From positions 2,170,001 through 2,234,000 of the forward strand of contig NC_062248.1 of the NCBI RefSeq assembly GCF_905475465.1: a stretch of 64,000 nucleotides of DNA. The letters are read 5' to 3'. Origin of the DNA: Pieris napi (Eukaryota; Arthropoda; Insecta; Lepidoptera; Pieridae). The stretch's first letter is position 1, and every line of letters begins with the position of its first letter. Shown one piece after another: positions 43,506-55,218 of this stretch. The notes under the pieces were generated by a model, which was given only the letters and a program-made list of their open reading frames with translations, was not told the DNA's origin and ran no database searches. A program made the translations under genes and the position numbers.

Positions 43506-45735
43506 TAATCATTATTTTTGTGTGTTTCGATACATAATCATGACCACTATCATTGTGCATATAGAACATTTCGATGTTCACATCCATGATCCGAATGCTT
43601 AGGGATCGTACAGTTAACCAGTAAGTAAAAACATTATAAATAAAATATAGGATGACAAAATTTGCTACTCATAGTGTAATATTAAGACTTTTTGGGTACT
43701 GTTATAATCCTTTCAGCTCAGTGGCAAGCGATGACGCAACGATTCTCTGTTCAATGGAGTGTGAGGGTGCGGTCTTAGTGACGGAGGATTTTATGTGAAT
43801 TTTTATGTTAACTATATATTAATAAAGTTCAGGTTAAATATTGCATTTTAGGTTTACATACTGCCGGTATTGATAACTTTGTGAGATTGCATATAATAGG
43901 ACTTTCGAAGTTCTGTGGTAACAGATCATCATCATCGCAGATAGATAATTTACAAAGAGATGACTACATACTATGACTAAACTAAAATAACAAACAAAAC
44001 AAAAGCATGAGTGCTTAGTTTTATTTTATTTAGCATAACTATATTTAGTTTGTGTAAAATTAAAATATAAAGTTAAATTAACTTTGACAACCAATAAAAA
44101 TTATATGTATTTAATTCACTAATTGTTGTTGATATTTTAAATAAATTTGTTATACATAATTTTTGACACGGGCAATAGCAATGTTTGATTTCAATTTCTC
44201 TTAAATTACCTCTTTTGGTTAGACGTACTTTTAACTGTTTGTTTGCCAAATTCATTTATTAAGGCCTCAATAATATATCGTGACTGTTTTTTGCGTGTTG
44301 TGAACTATTTGTGTACATATAATATATACTTTGCCTATTCAGTCTTACTTTCCCATTGTTCCTGTTTTAATTCCTTATTCGTACAACTGACAGTATGCCT
44401 TATTAAGGTTTAATATTTATTGTTAAACAAAATTGTGTATCCACGGAAATTAAAACATTCTCTAACAACGCTGTAGTATATTTTTTCAAATCATAGTAAT
44501 CAGTATTCGTTTAAGTATATTATATATATCGCTGCAGTACTTTCGTCACCTCTGAGGTTTACACACATGGCGTCCAACAATTTGTTTTAAATTATCAATG
44601 AGGTCTTAAAAAACAGGAAATTTCGATTTTTTTTTTTCGCATATTTGGGTTCGACGAGAAATTAAACGATTGTACGAAATATAAACTTTACTGTGTTACA
44701 AAGGTCTATTCTTACTGAAATAATTAATTATCTTATTACAAATTCAACATTCTTATTCATAGACATGATACTCAGTTAAAGGGACACCTGTATTATATGT
44801 GTGTATTTTATAAATAAATGTTTACACACATCTGTTACATCAAACAATCCCTTGATAATCGTCTTTTAATTGGTACAAAAATTTAAAAATCGAATCCTTT
44901 ATGCCTTAAATCGCTCTCGCTCCAAACGAGCAAAAACCTCCGCAGCTTCCCGAGATAGCCTGATCTTTGTAATTATTACGGGTACTATGTCATCGTGACG
45001 TCATTACCGCTAAGCAAATGCTGTAAAGGGCTGTGATAGCGGTGTAATCGCGGTTAATTACCCGCACCATTGTGGCGTAGTCATTAGCCGATGTTTTAGG
45101 GAACTTAATTATTTTTACTGAGCTATATAATTGTAAAGTATACCAAAAAAGGTTTTTGCTCGAAAAATTGTAAAAATAAAAATTAGTACGATTTTGATAA
45201 GAGATCTTTATAAAAAACTTCACAAAAACTAATTAGATCTTAGATAGATATAGTTAATAGATAACTATGAATTTCTTGCATGAATTTATAGAATTATCGG
45301 GGAATTTAAAAGAGTATGGCAATACAAGTTAAAATAATGTTAATTTTGGGAAAGTGCGATAATTTAACCGACAACGAACAATTTTTTTCGCAATCAATAC
45401 TATAAGATATATAGTCCCAGTTAGAGTAACAATAACATTGAGAATCGAATTTATATAAATCAAAAAATTACCCAACTTTAATACCCTAATACGCAACAAT
45501 AACATATCAATAAACAATACAAATAAACCGCAAACCAGCAATCACGCGAAATGTCCAAAAACCATTTAATCAGCGAGTCCAGACGACTTATCGGGCCGGC
45601 ATCAAATCCCAATTACAGTCCCCACACGACCCATACCAACGATACGATCGCGTATTTCCCGTCAGATTTACTTACTCAGCTAATTGACAGCTGTTGTATT
45701 AACAGAAACTATATTATTTATTTATTATTATACTA
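43506..45735. other. no recognised feature
   Basis: 2.2 kb, AT-rich. 44,880-45,080 is less AT-rich, but its frames (for example 44,990-45,223 minus) are not recognisable. Confidence 0.5.
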
Positions 45736-45739
45736 ATAA

Positions 45740-46226
45740 TTATAAAGCCAGTTTATTATATTTATTAGCCATATACAGAGCAGTGACCTATTACAGGATA
45801 TCAAAATTGTTGTCCCTTACTCATTCCCTAGGTTTAAAATCAACAATATCTTCCAAATTCCTTCTGCCAAAACCAACCTAGGAGTTCAGGCACCTCTCGT
45901 TCGAATTCTTCGCGATTTTAACAAATTGAACACAGCTTATCCGGAGCTGAATATATTCGGTAGTGGGCTGATCGGTTTTAGAGAGAGCATTGTGGAGTGC
46001 CTTTCTCGAACCTAATTTCGCCGTTTTGCTGATGATTTTTCTTTTTTTTCTGCTCTAAGTGCCAACAAATTTCTATAATTTTATTTTATTTTAATGTGTG
46101 CTTGTATTATCGTAAATGTTTAACATTAATTTTCACACATTTTAGATGTAAGATTTTGTAAAATAATTAGTAGATTTAGTACTGTGTGTGATGTCGTAAT
46201 GTCGAACTAAATAAATAAATAAATAT
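45740..46226 (+). pseudogene. LINE reverse-transcriptase C-terminus with 3' UTR
   Basis: Across two frames the end of a CR1/Jockey-like protein can be read: FQIPSAKTN, LGVQAPLVRILRDFNKLNT, then NIFGSGLIGFRESIVECLSR and a stop near 46,013. The P-x2-KTN step, a PLVR..RDFN helix and a final F-R-x3 helix match how these proteins end. The 3' UTR terminates in (AAAT)n at 46,209-46,226. Confidence 0.55.
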
Positions 46227-46481
46227 TTCCAATCTTTACAAATGTAAAGTTTCCTTACTTCCTTCTGTACCATTGATCGAAATCCTTGCACGAGTAAGGC
46301 CTCCTCCAGCTGTTTTCAAATATCTCTATGGCTTTCTTTCTCCTTTCGCGTCCTGCTAACACTTCCATATTTTGTATCTACCTTTTGTTTGGGTGCCCTC
46401 TTCATCGCCTTGGTTCTTTTCTTGTAGTAATCTGTAACATGTTACTAAATTACAATGACTTAACCCGTATCGACTGCCCCG

Positions 46482-46750
46482 AGAAGGACTGTAACGAGCA
46501 ACTTTGGGAGCGCTGCTGAAAACCCTGAATAGCCAGCAGATCAAGCGGCGCAAGTGGACATGGATAGGCACATACATTCTGAAGAGATTTCAATTATATG
46601 AAGCAGGCGCTTGATTGTAACCCGCAAGGAGAGCATGCAAGCACACAAGAGAACTGGCGTCGTACAGTTCCAGACGAGAAAAAGAGAGCCGGAACTAGTA
46701 GGTGAAATACGAGGCTCAAGACCGAACGCAATGGAGACTCACTGATAAAT
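46482..46750 (+). pseudogene. LINE (RTE/CR1-like) C-terminal fragment
   Basis: Codons IKRRKWTWIGHT (about 46,535-46,570), then YMKQALDCNPQGEH, ENWRRTVPDEKKRAG and TERNGDSL match the common insect LINE ending (KRRKW-WIGH, then NPQG, then WRR, then R-W-LV). Frameshifted. Confidence 0.65.
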
Positions 46751-47209
46751 GATAAATTATTTATTTTCTGTAAGTAGGTTTGTACAAACACTTTTACACG
46801 TCAAACATATTTTCTTTAAAACTAGATGAGTTCGACGTTTACTATCTGACTACTCTGAGAAGAAACGCCGACATAAACTCAGAGGTCACAGTCTCTTTTA
46901 AAGTCCAGACATAATCTTGGTCAGATCATGTGAAGACCACGTAGATTGCAGTCTGAAATGGTCTTTTGAGGAAAGAACCACACAGATTGAGTGGACCTTT
47001 TTGCGACCACGCATTCGTCAGTATTCTAACTGTGGACGCCCTCTCCCCCATCTAGAGGTGACAGGACATCAGGTGCCATATGCCTTGGCTAGCTTTCTTT
47101 CTGTTACGTCGGTTGTTGAACACAAATCAATATTGTTTCATCCGGAAAGGACTGCAGGATTTACAGTCTTACGAGTTACACTATACATTGTATATATATA
47201 ATTTATAAA

Positions 47210-47430
47210 TCTTTATATATATAATTCTTCTGTGAGTGTGTATGTCACTGAACTTCTCTCAAACGACTGGACCGATTTTGATGAAATTTTTTGTGTGTGT
47301 TCAAGGGGATCTGGGAATGGTTTAGATTCACAAATCAGCCCGCCAGATGGCGCTGCAGTCGGTACTTTCATACTTTGCTTTACTAATCGCTTGAAATATC
47401 ATGGAGGACAACGTCTATTGGGTCCACTAG
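47210..47430 (+). mobile_element. complete short Helitron
   Basis: Starts TCTTTATATATATAATTCTT after A, ends GACAACGTCTATTGGGTCCA then CTAG before T. GGAC...GTCC forms the terminal hairpin. GACTGGACCGATTTTGATGA is the usual 5' signature. 221 bp, no genes. Confidence 0.85.
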
Positions 47431-47847
47431 TATATATGTATAAATTGAAAAACCATATCCCCTTTTCTTGTAATGAATTCGGTGACCAAATCCCTGATAA
47501 TAGTGTATCTTGTTCGATAAATCCCATGAGATGGGGATAGACGCGTTCAATGACCTTCTTATAAAACTTCGTTACAGATTAGTCTTACGAGACACGTGGC
47601 GTTGCTAATTATTTTCTTTGCACAGCTTGTTTACATTATATTTTGATAATGCTTTTGAACACACTACGTCTGTTTCATTAATGATTTTAGAAGACGGCTG
47701 TGGCACAAATCTCCTTATTCGTAAGGATGCTTTTTCGTAATAATAGTAAAAACGCTTAAGCAGGATGTAAGTGTTGTTCTCAAGCTCTTCAAATTCCATG
47801 GAGCTTTTATAGATTAAATTATTTTTAAATTTATTAATTTTACATAA

Positions 47848-47935
47848 TCTCTATATATATAAAATTCTCGTGTCATAATGTTCGTTCCCCTACTCCTCCG
47901 AAACGGCTCGACCGATTCTTATGAAATTTGTTTAA
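47848..47935 (+). mobile_element. Helitron 5' end fragment
   Basis: TCTCTATATATATAAAATTC, CTCCTCCGAAACGGCTCGAC, GATTCTTATGAAATTTG; preceded by A. No 3' end found. Confidence 0.65.
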
Positions 47936-48087
47936 TTTTTTTCGATTTATTTTTTATTTTTTTATGCATACAAAAACACATAGATTCTTTAATTTTCATC
48001 TGCCCTCTACGATCAAGCCCTATTATTATTCGTTAGTTTAGAACTTATAACTTGAAGTCCGAGTTATCCGAGATATAAATAGAAATA

Positions 48088-48091
48088 AATA

Positions 48092-48131
<40 letters not shown>
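48088..48131. repeat. (AT)n microsatellite
   Basis: An almost pure AT dinucleotide run followed by AAATAAATAAA. Confidence 0.95.
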
Positions 48132-48140
<9 letters not shown>

Positions 48141-48763
48141 AATAGAAAAAAAAATTCATTCAATTTTTATGTTGGTTAACGTTAGGCTATCTAATAACTG
48201 ACGGATAGTCCATTTATTAGCCGCAGTAGCAAATACCTCAACGTTCTTTCGCTATAGACGTTGATTGCTCTCGACGTACAGAGCCGAACTTGCGTAACCG
48301 CTCGGGTCTGTACGTCATTCTCAACTCGTTTTTTACCTCGAAAAAAGTGCTCGACTAGTAGAGATTTATATACTTTTTCTGGTATGGCCAGTAATTTGCA
48401 GTGTTTAGAAATTTCTTTCTCTTCATTTTTATATCAGCCGAACACATTTCTCGAGACGATAAGTTTAAGGATTCGCTTTCGGTTTTAATAAAAAAAAATC
48501 AGTGGCGCTACAACCTTTTTAGGTGTGGGCCTCAGATTTCTGTATCTGTTTCATAATCATTTGTCAATCTAATTGGCAAGTAGGCGATCGGCCTTCTGTG
48601 CCTGACACACGCCGTCTCATTTTGGATCTAAAGGCCGATTTACATTATCTTAGTGTTTAGGAGAGTGCTTTAGTACAACTTGAAAGGCAAGTTCTTTAGT
48701 GCTTTAGTGCGTTGCGAGTGAACGTTTACATTTCTTCCAGTAGAGTATCATTACAGCGCCACA

Positions 48764-48901
48764 ATGAACGCGCAACGACGTCGGCAAATACGCTCTATTC
48801 TACGCAAAATACTAACTGTAGTTATGGAACAAATAGAAGACGAGATTTTATTCGAAATAAATAAACTAAATATAAATAATAAACAAAATAGCTTCTTTTA
48901 A
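48764..48901 (+). pseudogene. putative Harbinger transposase N-terminal remnant
   Basis: 45 codons: a basic start MNAQRRRQIRSILRKI, then EQIEDEILFEINKL and a stop soon after. It occupies the position that the transposase-like start has in the 7.2-kb element. No catalytic residues, so the name is by position. Confidence 0.4.
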
Positions 48902-49027
48902 GGCAGTGTATGCCGAATGCCTAGCCGGCTTGTTTTTGTATAAATTGTTTTTAACGTTCCACAAACATTCGTGAACAACATATTCAGACACAAATCTGAT
49001 AGTTGTATCTTCGGACCATTTAGCCAT
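48866..49027 (-). pseudogene. MADF-domain protein N-terminal remnant
   Basis: From ATG at 49,027 (minus): MAKWSEDTTIRFVSEYVVHE, then CLWNVKNNLYKNK and RHSAYTALKE before running into unrelated codons and a stop. The W at residue 4, FVSEY, CLWN and the R-x-AY spacing fit MADF closely, better than in the 7.4-kb element. The last third of the domain is missing. Confidence 0.78.
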
Positions 49028-49414
49028 CTTTAAAAATCAAAAAACACGCACGCGTTTCACGGCACTTATGCACTCTCTTAAAGATTTTACTAAATTACGT
49101 GTTTACACACAACGAGGGAAGATCTCGGGGGGTGCGCGGGCGCGGGAGGGGTATCACTTGAAACAAAAATAAAAAGCGATTCTATTTTGATTCAACTTGA
49201 AAGTCAAGTAGAACCGTACTAAAGCAAGTAGCGTTTACATGTTTCAACTAAAGTACTATCCTAAAGCACTCTCCTAAACACTAAGATAATGTAAATCGGC
49301 CTTAAGGCAAGCCAGTTTCCTCACGATGTTTTTCTTCACCGTTCGAGCGAATGTTAACGCACATAGAAATAAAGTCCATTGGTGCACAGCTGAAGCTGAA
49401 GCCACTAAGCCAAC

Positions 49415-50022
49415 TATTTACTAGAAAAATTAAAAGAAAAATATTTACTAGAAACATTACTAGAAAAATTTACCTGTCCTACATCGCTCAAACTACTTTT
49501 AGCTTTACATTGCATATTCTGTATAGTCAAAATATTGCTATTACTTATTCGAACTTTACTGTAGCTGAAAGCTACTTTGGTGCACTATTTTATGAACAAA
49601 AGGAGCTTACATAGAAAAGATCTCGTTTGAAATAAGAATAGTAACGAGTAATGCGGAGGGGCGATCTGATTGAGGGAATTATTTTATTGGCTTGGCTGAT
49701 TGCTACTGTACTTATTTTAGGTATGTTAAGGAGATTTATAAATATGTAGTAGTGTATCATAAAATTGGTCATTTCATTAATTGACCATTAATTTAATGAA
49801 ATAATGACTTAATTAAATTATAAACTCTAATTATTGTTTATTTTTCCAACAATGTCATGAGTACCTAAACAAAGCATTTGGCATTTATTCGAAAAATATT
49901 GCTAATATGTTACGTAAGGTTCTGCGATTAATAAAGGTAGCGAATTACTATTGAAATGTTATTGGAACGAATTTAATAACCTTAATGTCGCTGATGCTTG
50001 TAAAATTTGCTATTGGAAAGTT
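49415..50022. other. no recognised feature
   Basis: Begins with a short local repeat of ACTAGAAAAATT/ACTAGAAACATT (49,420-49,470), then AT-rich sequence. Confidence 0.45.
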
Positions 50023-50256
50023 GCAGTGTTGGCCTAGTGGCTTAAGAGTTCGAACGTCATCCCTGAGGTTACGACCTTCGAGGAGGTTCGATCCGCTGCA
50101 CTGCTGCCTTTCTTTCTATGTTCAAACCCAAAAATCGAGGCGTGTGTCAGGCACAGAAGACATTACTAGTTAATAAAAAAACCATATCGAAGTAATTAAT
50201 ACATTAATTAGTAAGAAGTTATCTGGTTAAGACACATTTAAAGTTGTAGCGCCACT
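50023..50256 (+). repeat. SINE, rearranged
   Basis: Head GCAGTGTTGGCCTAGTGGCT (box A) and a disturbed box-B region with a partial duplication of GAGGTTCGAT; the body is mostly deleted; ends GTTGTAGCGCCACTCG. Confidence 0.75.
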
Positions 50257-50299
50257 CGATTATTATTATTTGTATGAATGCAAATAATTACAAATTGAT

Positions 50300-50420
50300 T
50301 TTGATTTGTTTTAATATAATATTTATGAACTTTTAATTATTTTTATTATTACTATGTAGGTTGAGAAAATTGTAAATACTTTATATTTTATTGATATGAT
50401 TACTAATAAACGTTATACTA
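50300..50420 (+). repeat. LINE-J terminal tail
   Basis: TTATTACTATGTAGGTTGAG, AAATTGTAAATACTTTATA; 3' UTR only. Confidence 0.5.
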
Positions 50421-50854
50421 TGTATGTAATAAATTAGATGGTATTTATTAACTTTTTGATTAGATCAATTTAATTTTTATATCGTTTGAGTTTATTCTTA
50501 CACTTTGTTGCCACGCAGGCATTTTACTGCAATTAATTCGCACTAAATTATCTCAATTTCACTACTTCACGCAACGCGGGGTCTTTGAGCAAAAAACCCT
50601 CAAATGATTTGCAATTATGCAGTCTCAATGGACTTATTACAACAGGGGGTAGATTGACCCAGCGGGAGCCACTAACAATTGAATTTTAACGACCTATATA
50701 ATAATAGGGAGGTACTGATGATTCGTTCGACATACAGAACTTTGTGTTTCTTGGTCTTAGATGTGTATTGTGGGCGTTTTATTTATATATTTTTCTTTAT
50801 GAGATTATTTCTGTGTCACGTTGTTTTATATAGTCTTTTCTGTGAACTTTATTC
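50421..50854. other. no recognised feature
   Basis: No recognised motif. Confidence 0.45.
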
Positions 50855-51250
50855 TTGATATTCCATCACACAACTCCTCCTTTTTTGGCGAATCCTTTAG
50901 AGAAGTCAGGCTATGGAAGTCACTTACTGAGTCTATCCGCTTAACTCCTTCCCTATCTTCCAGTAAATCTCTACTATACAAGCATTACCTGTCCACATAG
51001 TAGCCCTAAATTTCGTACTAACTGAAATTATCGTGGTTCATTTGTCTTTTCTCATTGTCTTCATGTTTTAAATGCTTTCTTTTGTTCCATTGTTTATGTC
51101 TAAGTAATTGTATGCCTCTTGTATTTTTGCGCTTCTGACCTTATTTACAGAAGAGATCACTCGAAAGCGATAAGACCGTTCGCGTCTAATTATTATTTAA
51201 TTATTTTAATTGTGCTGTACTTGCAACGAGTGTATAAATAAATAATTTCC
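50855..51250 (+). pseudogene. LINE-U reverse-transcriptase C-terminus and 3' tail
   Basis: Codons near 50,860-51,000 read ILDIPSHNSSFFGESFREVR, LWKSLTESIRLTPSLSSSKS and LYKHYLS then stops. The P-x-HNSSFF-x-SF, LW-SLTE-IR and F/S-K-x3-YL steps match insect LINE carboxy ends. The 3' UTR carries GAAGAGATCACTCGAAAGCG and ends AAATAAATAA, identifying the orphan tails at 9.5 and 62.6 kb. Confidence 0.7.
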
Positions 51251-51785
51251 CACTACAAAATATTTAGTAGTATTATCTTATGATGAGGAATTTTATGTTT
51301 AACCGTGTGCTAGTGTTGTTCTTTATTCGACAAATTTTAAACAGAAAAACCTAAAACTGGAAAACCGAACAGAAGTTCGCGGAGGAAGCTAGTTGTTAAA
51401 TATAATTGCTAAATAGTGCGCGTATTGCTTGCCGTTCTTAGTACCAGTGTGTCAGTAATGAGATTCAAGCACAGATGGGCGGTCAGAGCGTGATGAAAAT
51501 CCTATTCTGCGGTAGATCGCTGAGCCACGCGAAACCTCATGAAGATAATAAATTATTTATATCAACCCTCCATTTGGATTGTGGCTTGTTAATGTACGCA
51601 GATATTTCAGGACATTTAATTCTATGTGAAATCATCACTCCTGTTTTTGGGCCCAAAATATAAATAATGTAATAGTGAACTTTTTGGTTTTAAATACGCA
51701 ATAAATCTTTTTTATAATTATATTATTATCATCTTAGAGTAATTCATAATCAGGATTACATTAAGTTTGAATATTTAAAAACAAA
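51251..51785. other. no recognised feature
   Basis: The 62-codon frame at 51,475-51,663 is not recognisable. Confidence 0.45.
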
Positions 51786-52034
51786 CATTGGCGACCTTTT
51801 GGAGTCTGCGCCTCAGATTTCTGTATATGTTTCATGATCATTTGCCAATCTAATAGGCAAGTAGGTGATCACTTCTGTGACTGACATACGCCGTAGACTT
51901 TCTAAGACAAGCCAGTTGCCTCACGCCTCACGATGTTACATGCGAACATAGATTGAAAGTCCATTGGTGCACAGCCGGGGATAGAACCTCGGCGATGAGA
52001 GTCGCACGCTGAAGCCACTAGGCCAACACTGCTC
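51786..52034 (-). repeat. SINE, nearly full length
   Basis: CATTGGCGACCTTTTGGAGT, TTCATGATCATTTGCCAATC, TAGGCAAGTAGGTGATCACT, then a head CCACTAGGCCAACACTGCTC. A small CCTCACG duplication in the body. Confidence 0.85.
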
Positions 52035-52612
52035 AATAAGTTTATTATATTTAATATAATTAAACGACCTCCGACAGAGTCAAAGCCTTCCCCACATTCT
52101 TCCATTTGGCTCTCATCTTCGCTACTATTTTCCAATTTTCCCGATAATACAAAAAAGAAATATTCTTGATATTACAAAGAGAAGAAACCATAATATCTTA
52201 AAAGAAAAACCATTTCCTTCTAGATCGCCTATGTATATATATAATTTGGGAAATGAATAGACGTGTAACGGCTGTTAAAAATATTAATAGCAAGGATTTT
52301 TATTTAAGTTTAAATTTTAAAACATCCCATCATATCTCGCTCAAAGCAAAGAGATAATGCACGACACAGTTTCAATGAGCACAGGAATATTTTTAATCTG
52401 CGCTCTGGCATACTAATTATTTAAAAGCCCGACCTATTTTCACATCACACTTATTTTAATTTCACACTGAAACAAAGAATAAAAAACAAAAGCAGGGGTA
52501 ACAATGGCTTTTACAATTAGGACGTAATTTGGTCTCAATAAGCGTCAATACGCGAAAAAGGTGCGTACACATATAACAAACATTTAAACGTAAAAACATA
52601 TTCGTCTTAATA
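52035..52612. other. no recognised feature
   Basis: AT-rich, nothing recognised. Confidence 0.5.
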
Positions 52613-52850
52613 TCTTAATATATATAAATTACGTGTCACGTTGTTTGTCCGCTATGGACTCCTATACTACTTAACCGATTTCAATCAAATTTGCACACCG
52701 TGTGCAGTTTGATCTAACTTAAAAGATAGGAAAGCATACATCTCAATTTATACCCGCAATATTATTTTATTGCAAAATATTTGTTTATTATTTGATAGTC
52801 ACAATTCTAACAGATGGCGCTGTGTTGAAAGTACCAACGTTTCAAATAAG
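52613..52850 (+). mobile_element. Helitron 5' portion (second type)
   Basis: TCTTAATATATATAAATTAC after A, then CACGTTGTTTGTCCGCTATG, ACTACTTAACCGATTTCAAT and CAGATGGCGCTGTG. A Helitron end type different from the 47.8-kb copy. 3' end not found. Confidence 0.6.
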
Positions 52851-53059
52851 CTACAATTTAACGGCATTACCACCAAAAAAGCATGGTGGTCTCCATGACT
52901 GGTGTTCTCCTACCCTTGAATAGGTTACTACGTGTATGTATCTTAAGATTATCAGAAATAGTATTTATTTCAAAATACATTTTCCGCAATTTCGATGCTT
53001 CAAAACGCTGGGACGCGTCGTCAAAATTACTAAGAAAATACATTTTGTATGTTCAAAAA

Positions 53060-53447
53060 ACCGGTTTTGACGTGATAATGTCTTTAAAATCGTTTTAGTC
53101 GGGTGACATGTTCAGAAACTTGTGTCACACCAAAACCTCACGAGCGCGATCGCAGGTATAACGAGAGAGAGACGGACCGATCTCCCGTCTCATCTCGAGC
53201 GCTGCCAGTCATTCCGTGAATGTATGAAGAAAAATGTATATCATAGTCGAATTAGTAAACTTGTCATTTTACACCCGAAATTTATCATCAAAAGTGTGAA
53301 TAAAACGATAGATGTAATTTAAAATTTGAAAAAATTGTTATCTTCATTAATTCCTTACTTCCCAAAAACTTATATCACCAATAAGACGTTATCACGTAAA
53401 CATCTCGATCGTAAACCTACTTTACAAACAACCAATATTTTTTTTGT
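53060..53447 (+). repeat. dispersed repeat F, copy 2
   Basis: Opposite orientation to 8,313-8,700. Contains TGACGTGATAATGTCTTTAA near the left edge and AAGACGTTATCACGTAAACA toward the right, so the ends are loosely inverted. The 66-codon frame 53,122-53,322 starts GTG, not ATG. Confidence 0.7.
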
Positions 53448-53855
53448 GAATTTTTGTCAATGTGACTGCAACCTATTAGCGCCATTATAATCAATTAGGG
53501 TGCAATGTGCAACGCGCGCCGCGCACGCGTCGTCATAATGAGCCCTTGTGATCTCGAAGTCAGCGACGTGCGAAGCAAGGGTAAAAATTATACTTTCATT
53601 TTCGCTACCTGTCAACTGTAAAGCTTAGACCCACTGTACACTTTTTTAAATATTATATAAAGGTTTCTTTTCGTTTCAAATCAAAATTACCAGCACCACA
53701 CTATAGAAAAATTACTTTTACTTTATAATTAAATTAACTTTATTTATAAAAGGTAACTTGCAAATTTTCTCAAGATAACAACAATCCATTAAGACCTAGG
53801 CCTGTTAAGTGACTTAAAATATTTGTATTTTAATATAATTTAGTTTATATAGAGT

Positions 53856-53940
53856 AGTGTACACCCAGTGAGTCACTCTAACCCTGAGATCGCGCGTTCT
53901 AACCTCTGCTGTGCACCAAGGGATTGTTTTAATACACCTA
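53856..53940 (+). repeat. SINE head fragment
   Basis: CTAACCCTGAGATCGCGCGT, CTCTGCTGTGCACCAAGGGA; diverged. Confidence 0.45.
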
Positions 53941-54977
53941 AAAATCAATTGTATGTAAAAGCCTCACCTTGATATAGGCAAATCAAAAAAAAATACAGTC
54001 ACAAAAAAACAAGGGTGATAAAAAGTAGGTCACTTTTATTGGTATATTATTGGTTTAAGAGGTTCTAAGATTTTCTATTCTGTAGTCCACTTCACTGCAT
54101 TCCTCGTAATAAAACAAAATATATGTATAGCTAAAATATCTCTATCACTTTTGTTTTTTAAGTTTGATTACTAATTCTATGCAAAATGGTTTGACAAGTA
54201 TGGCTATGATTCAGCCCTAAATAAACTCCCCTATCTTGTAATAGGTTCCGGATGACTCAGTACCCAACCCCATAAGATCCTGTATCAAAGGAAAACTTAA
54301 ATTATATCAAAATTTTCTTTGATATATCATACGGATTATCTCTACATTTTCATGGGTTTTTAATTGCAATATCTTATCAGCAGAGCATAAAATTTGTTTC
54401 ATAATATTATACAACTACATTCAAAACCGTTTATGACGACATCGTTTAGAACAACATACCGGTTATATTGACCAAAATCAAAGGTCGCGGCTGAAATCTA
54501 TTAGGACAAAAAAAAACAGATTTTGTTAATGTAGAAGAATGATAATTATGTGTACGTAATGTCTTTTATTATAATTTTAATGTGAAATAAATAATATATA
54601 GTTTTATTTTATACATGATTATATTAATCACACATTCAATAATAAGTATTAGGTACTTAATAACAACGTCATCGGCTGTTACGACTATCGGTGTTTACGA
54701 CCAAATATGAGCCACATCAATGTCGTTATAATAGATTTTGGCTAAATAGCTCATGATAGTTTCTAGAAGTTATAAAATAATCTGTAATTTCCAAAGCTGA
54801 ATTTCAATATGGCGCAGATAAGTTCTGTAACGAGTGCTTAGCCGATTACCGGGAAATGAACCAAGAACTTTAGGATAATACTTTAGTTAACCACTAAAAA
54901 ACATATTATATAGACACAGAAAGTAAAAACGGGTTCAAACGCACCGCTGGACATATGTGATTTAAAAAAAAAACTTT
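53941..54977. other. no recognised feature
   Basis: 1 kb of AT-rich DNA, no ORF over 60 codons. Confidence 0.5.
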
Positions 54978-55155
54978 GACGGTAAAACCCTTATTCTTGG
55001 CCTCAATTTACTGTAACTAATAGGTGTACATTTTTTTATAGCCTAGCTTCACGATGTTCCGAGCAGAAAGTCAATTGGTCCAAATCTGGATTCAAACCTA
55101 TGACCTAAGGCATGAGAGTCGCTCGCTTCAGCCTCAAGAACATCACTGCTCTTGG
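54978..55155 (-). repeat. SINE, degenerate, head end
   Basis: ATTGGTCCAAATCTGGATTC, AAACCTATGACCTAAGGCAT and GAGAGTCGCTCGCTTCAGCC keep the head order on the minus strand with many changes. Confidence 0.6.
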
Positions 55156-55218
55156 ACACCGACTGGTCTTCTAACGTTTCATCAAATTAGGAACTTGGAA
55201 TTTAATATTAGATTAAAT

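Larger units (their letters stand above)
48632..49302. mobile_element. internally deleted PIF/Harbinger element in a SINE
   Basis: 671 bp; perfect inverted ends beginning AGGCCGATTTACATTATC, extending about 45 bp, flanked by TAA (48,629-48,631 and 49,303-49,305). It contains a short plus-strand frame at 48,764 and a minus-strand MADF start at 49,027 that overlap tail to tail at 48,866-48,901. Same architecture as 7,032-7,714 but different ends, so a separate family. Confidence 0.85.
48500..49414 (-). repeat. SINE split by a Harbinger element
   Basis: The tail and body (CAGTGGCGCTACAACCTTTT to GATCTAA) lie at 48,500-48,631. It resumes at 49,303 with TAAGGCAAGCCAGTTTCCTC and a shortened head. 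The break is at the TAAGGC site, near where the 6.3-kb SINE was also hit. Confidence 0.85.

Noticed and set aside
46917..47201. 94-codon plus frame
   Set aside because: No motif and no upstream signals; sits between a LINE fragment and a Helitron.
48088..48131. AT-repeat run as an array or origin-like element
   Set aside because: A plain dinucleotide microsatellite; no spaced repeats, so no CRISPR-like structure.
53500..53600. GC-rich patch (GCGCGCCGCGCACGCGTCGTC) as a promoter or CpG island
   Set aside because: Only about 30 bp long and next to repeat F; no start site or ORF follows.
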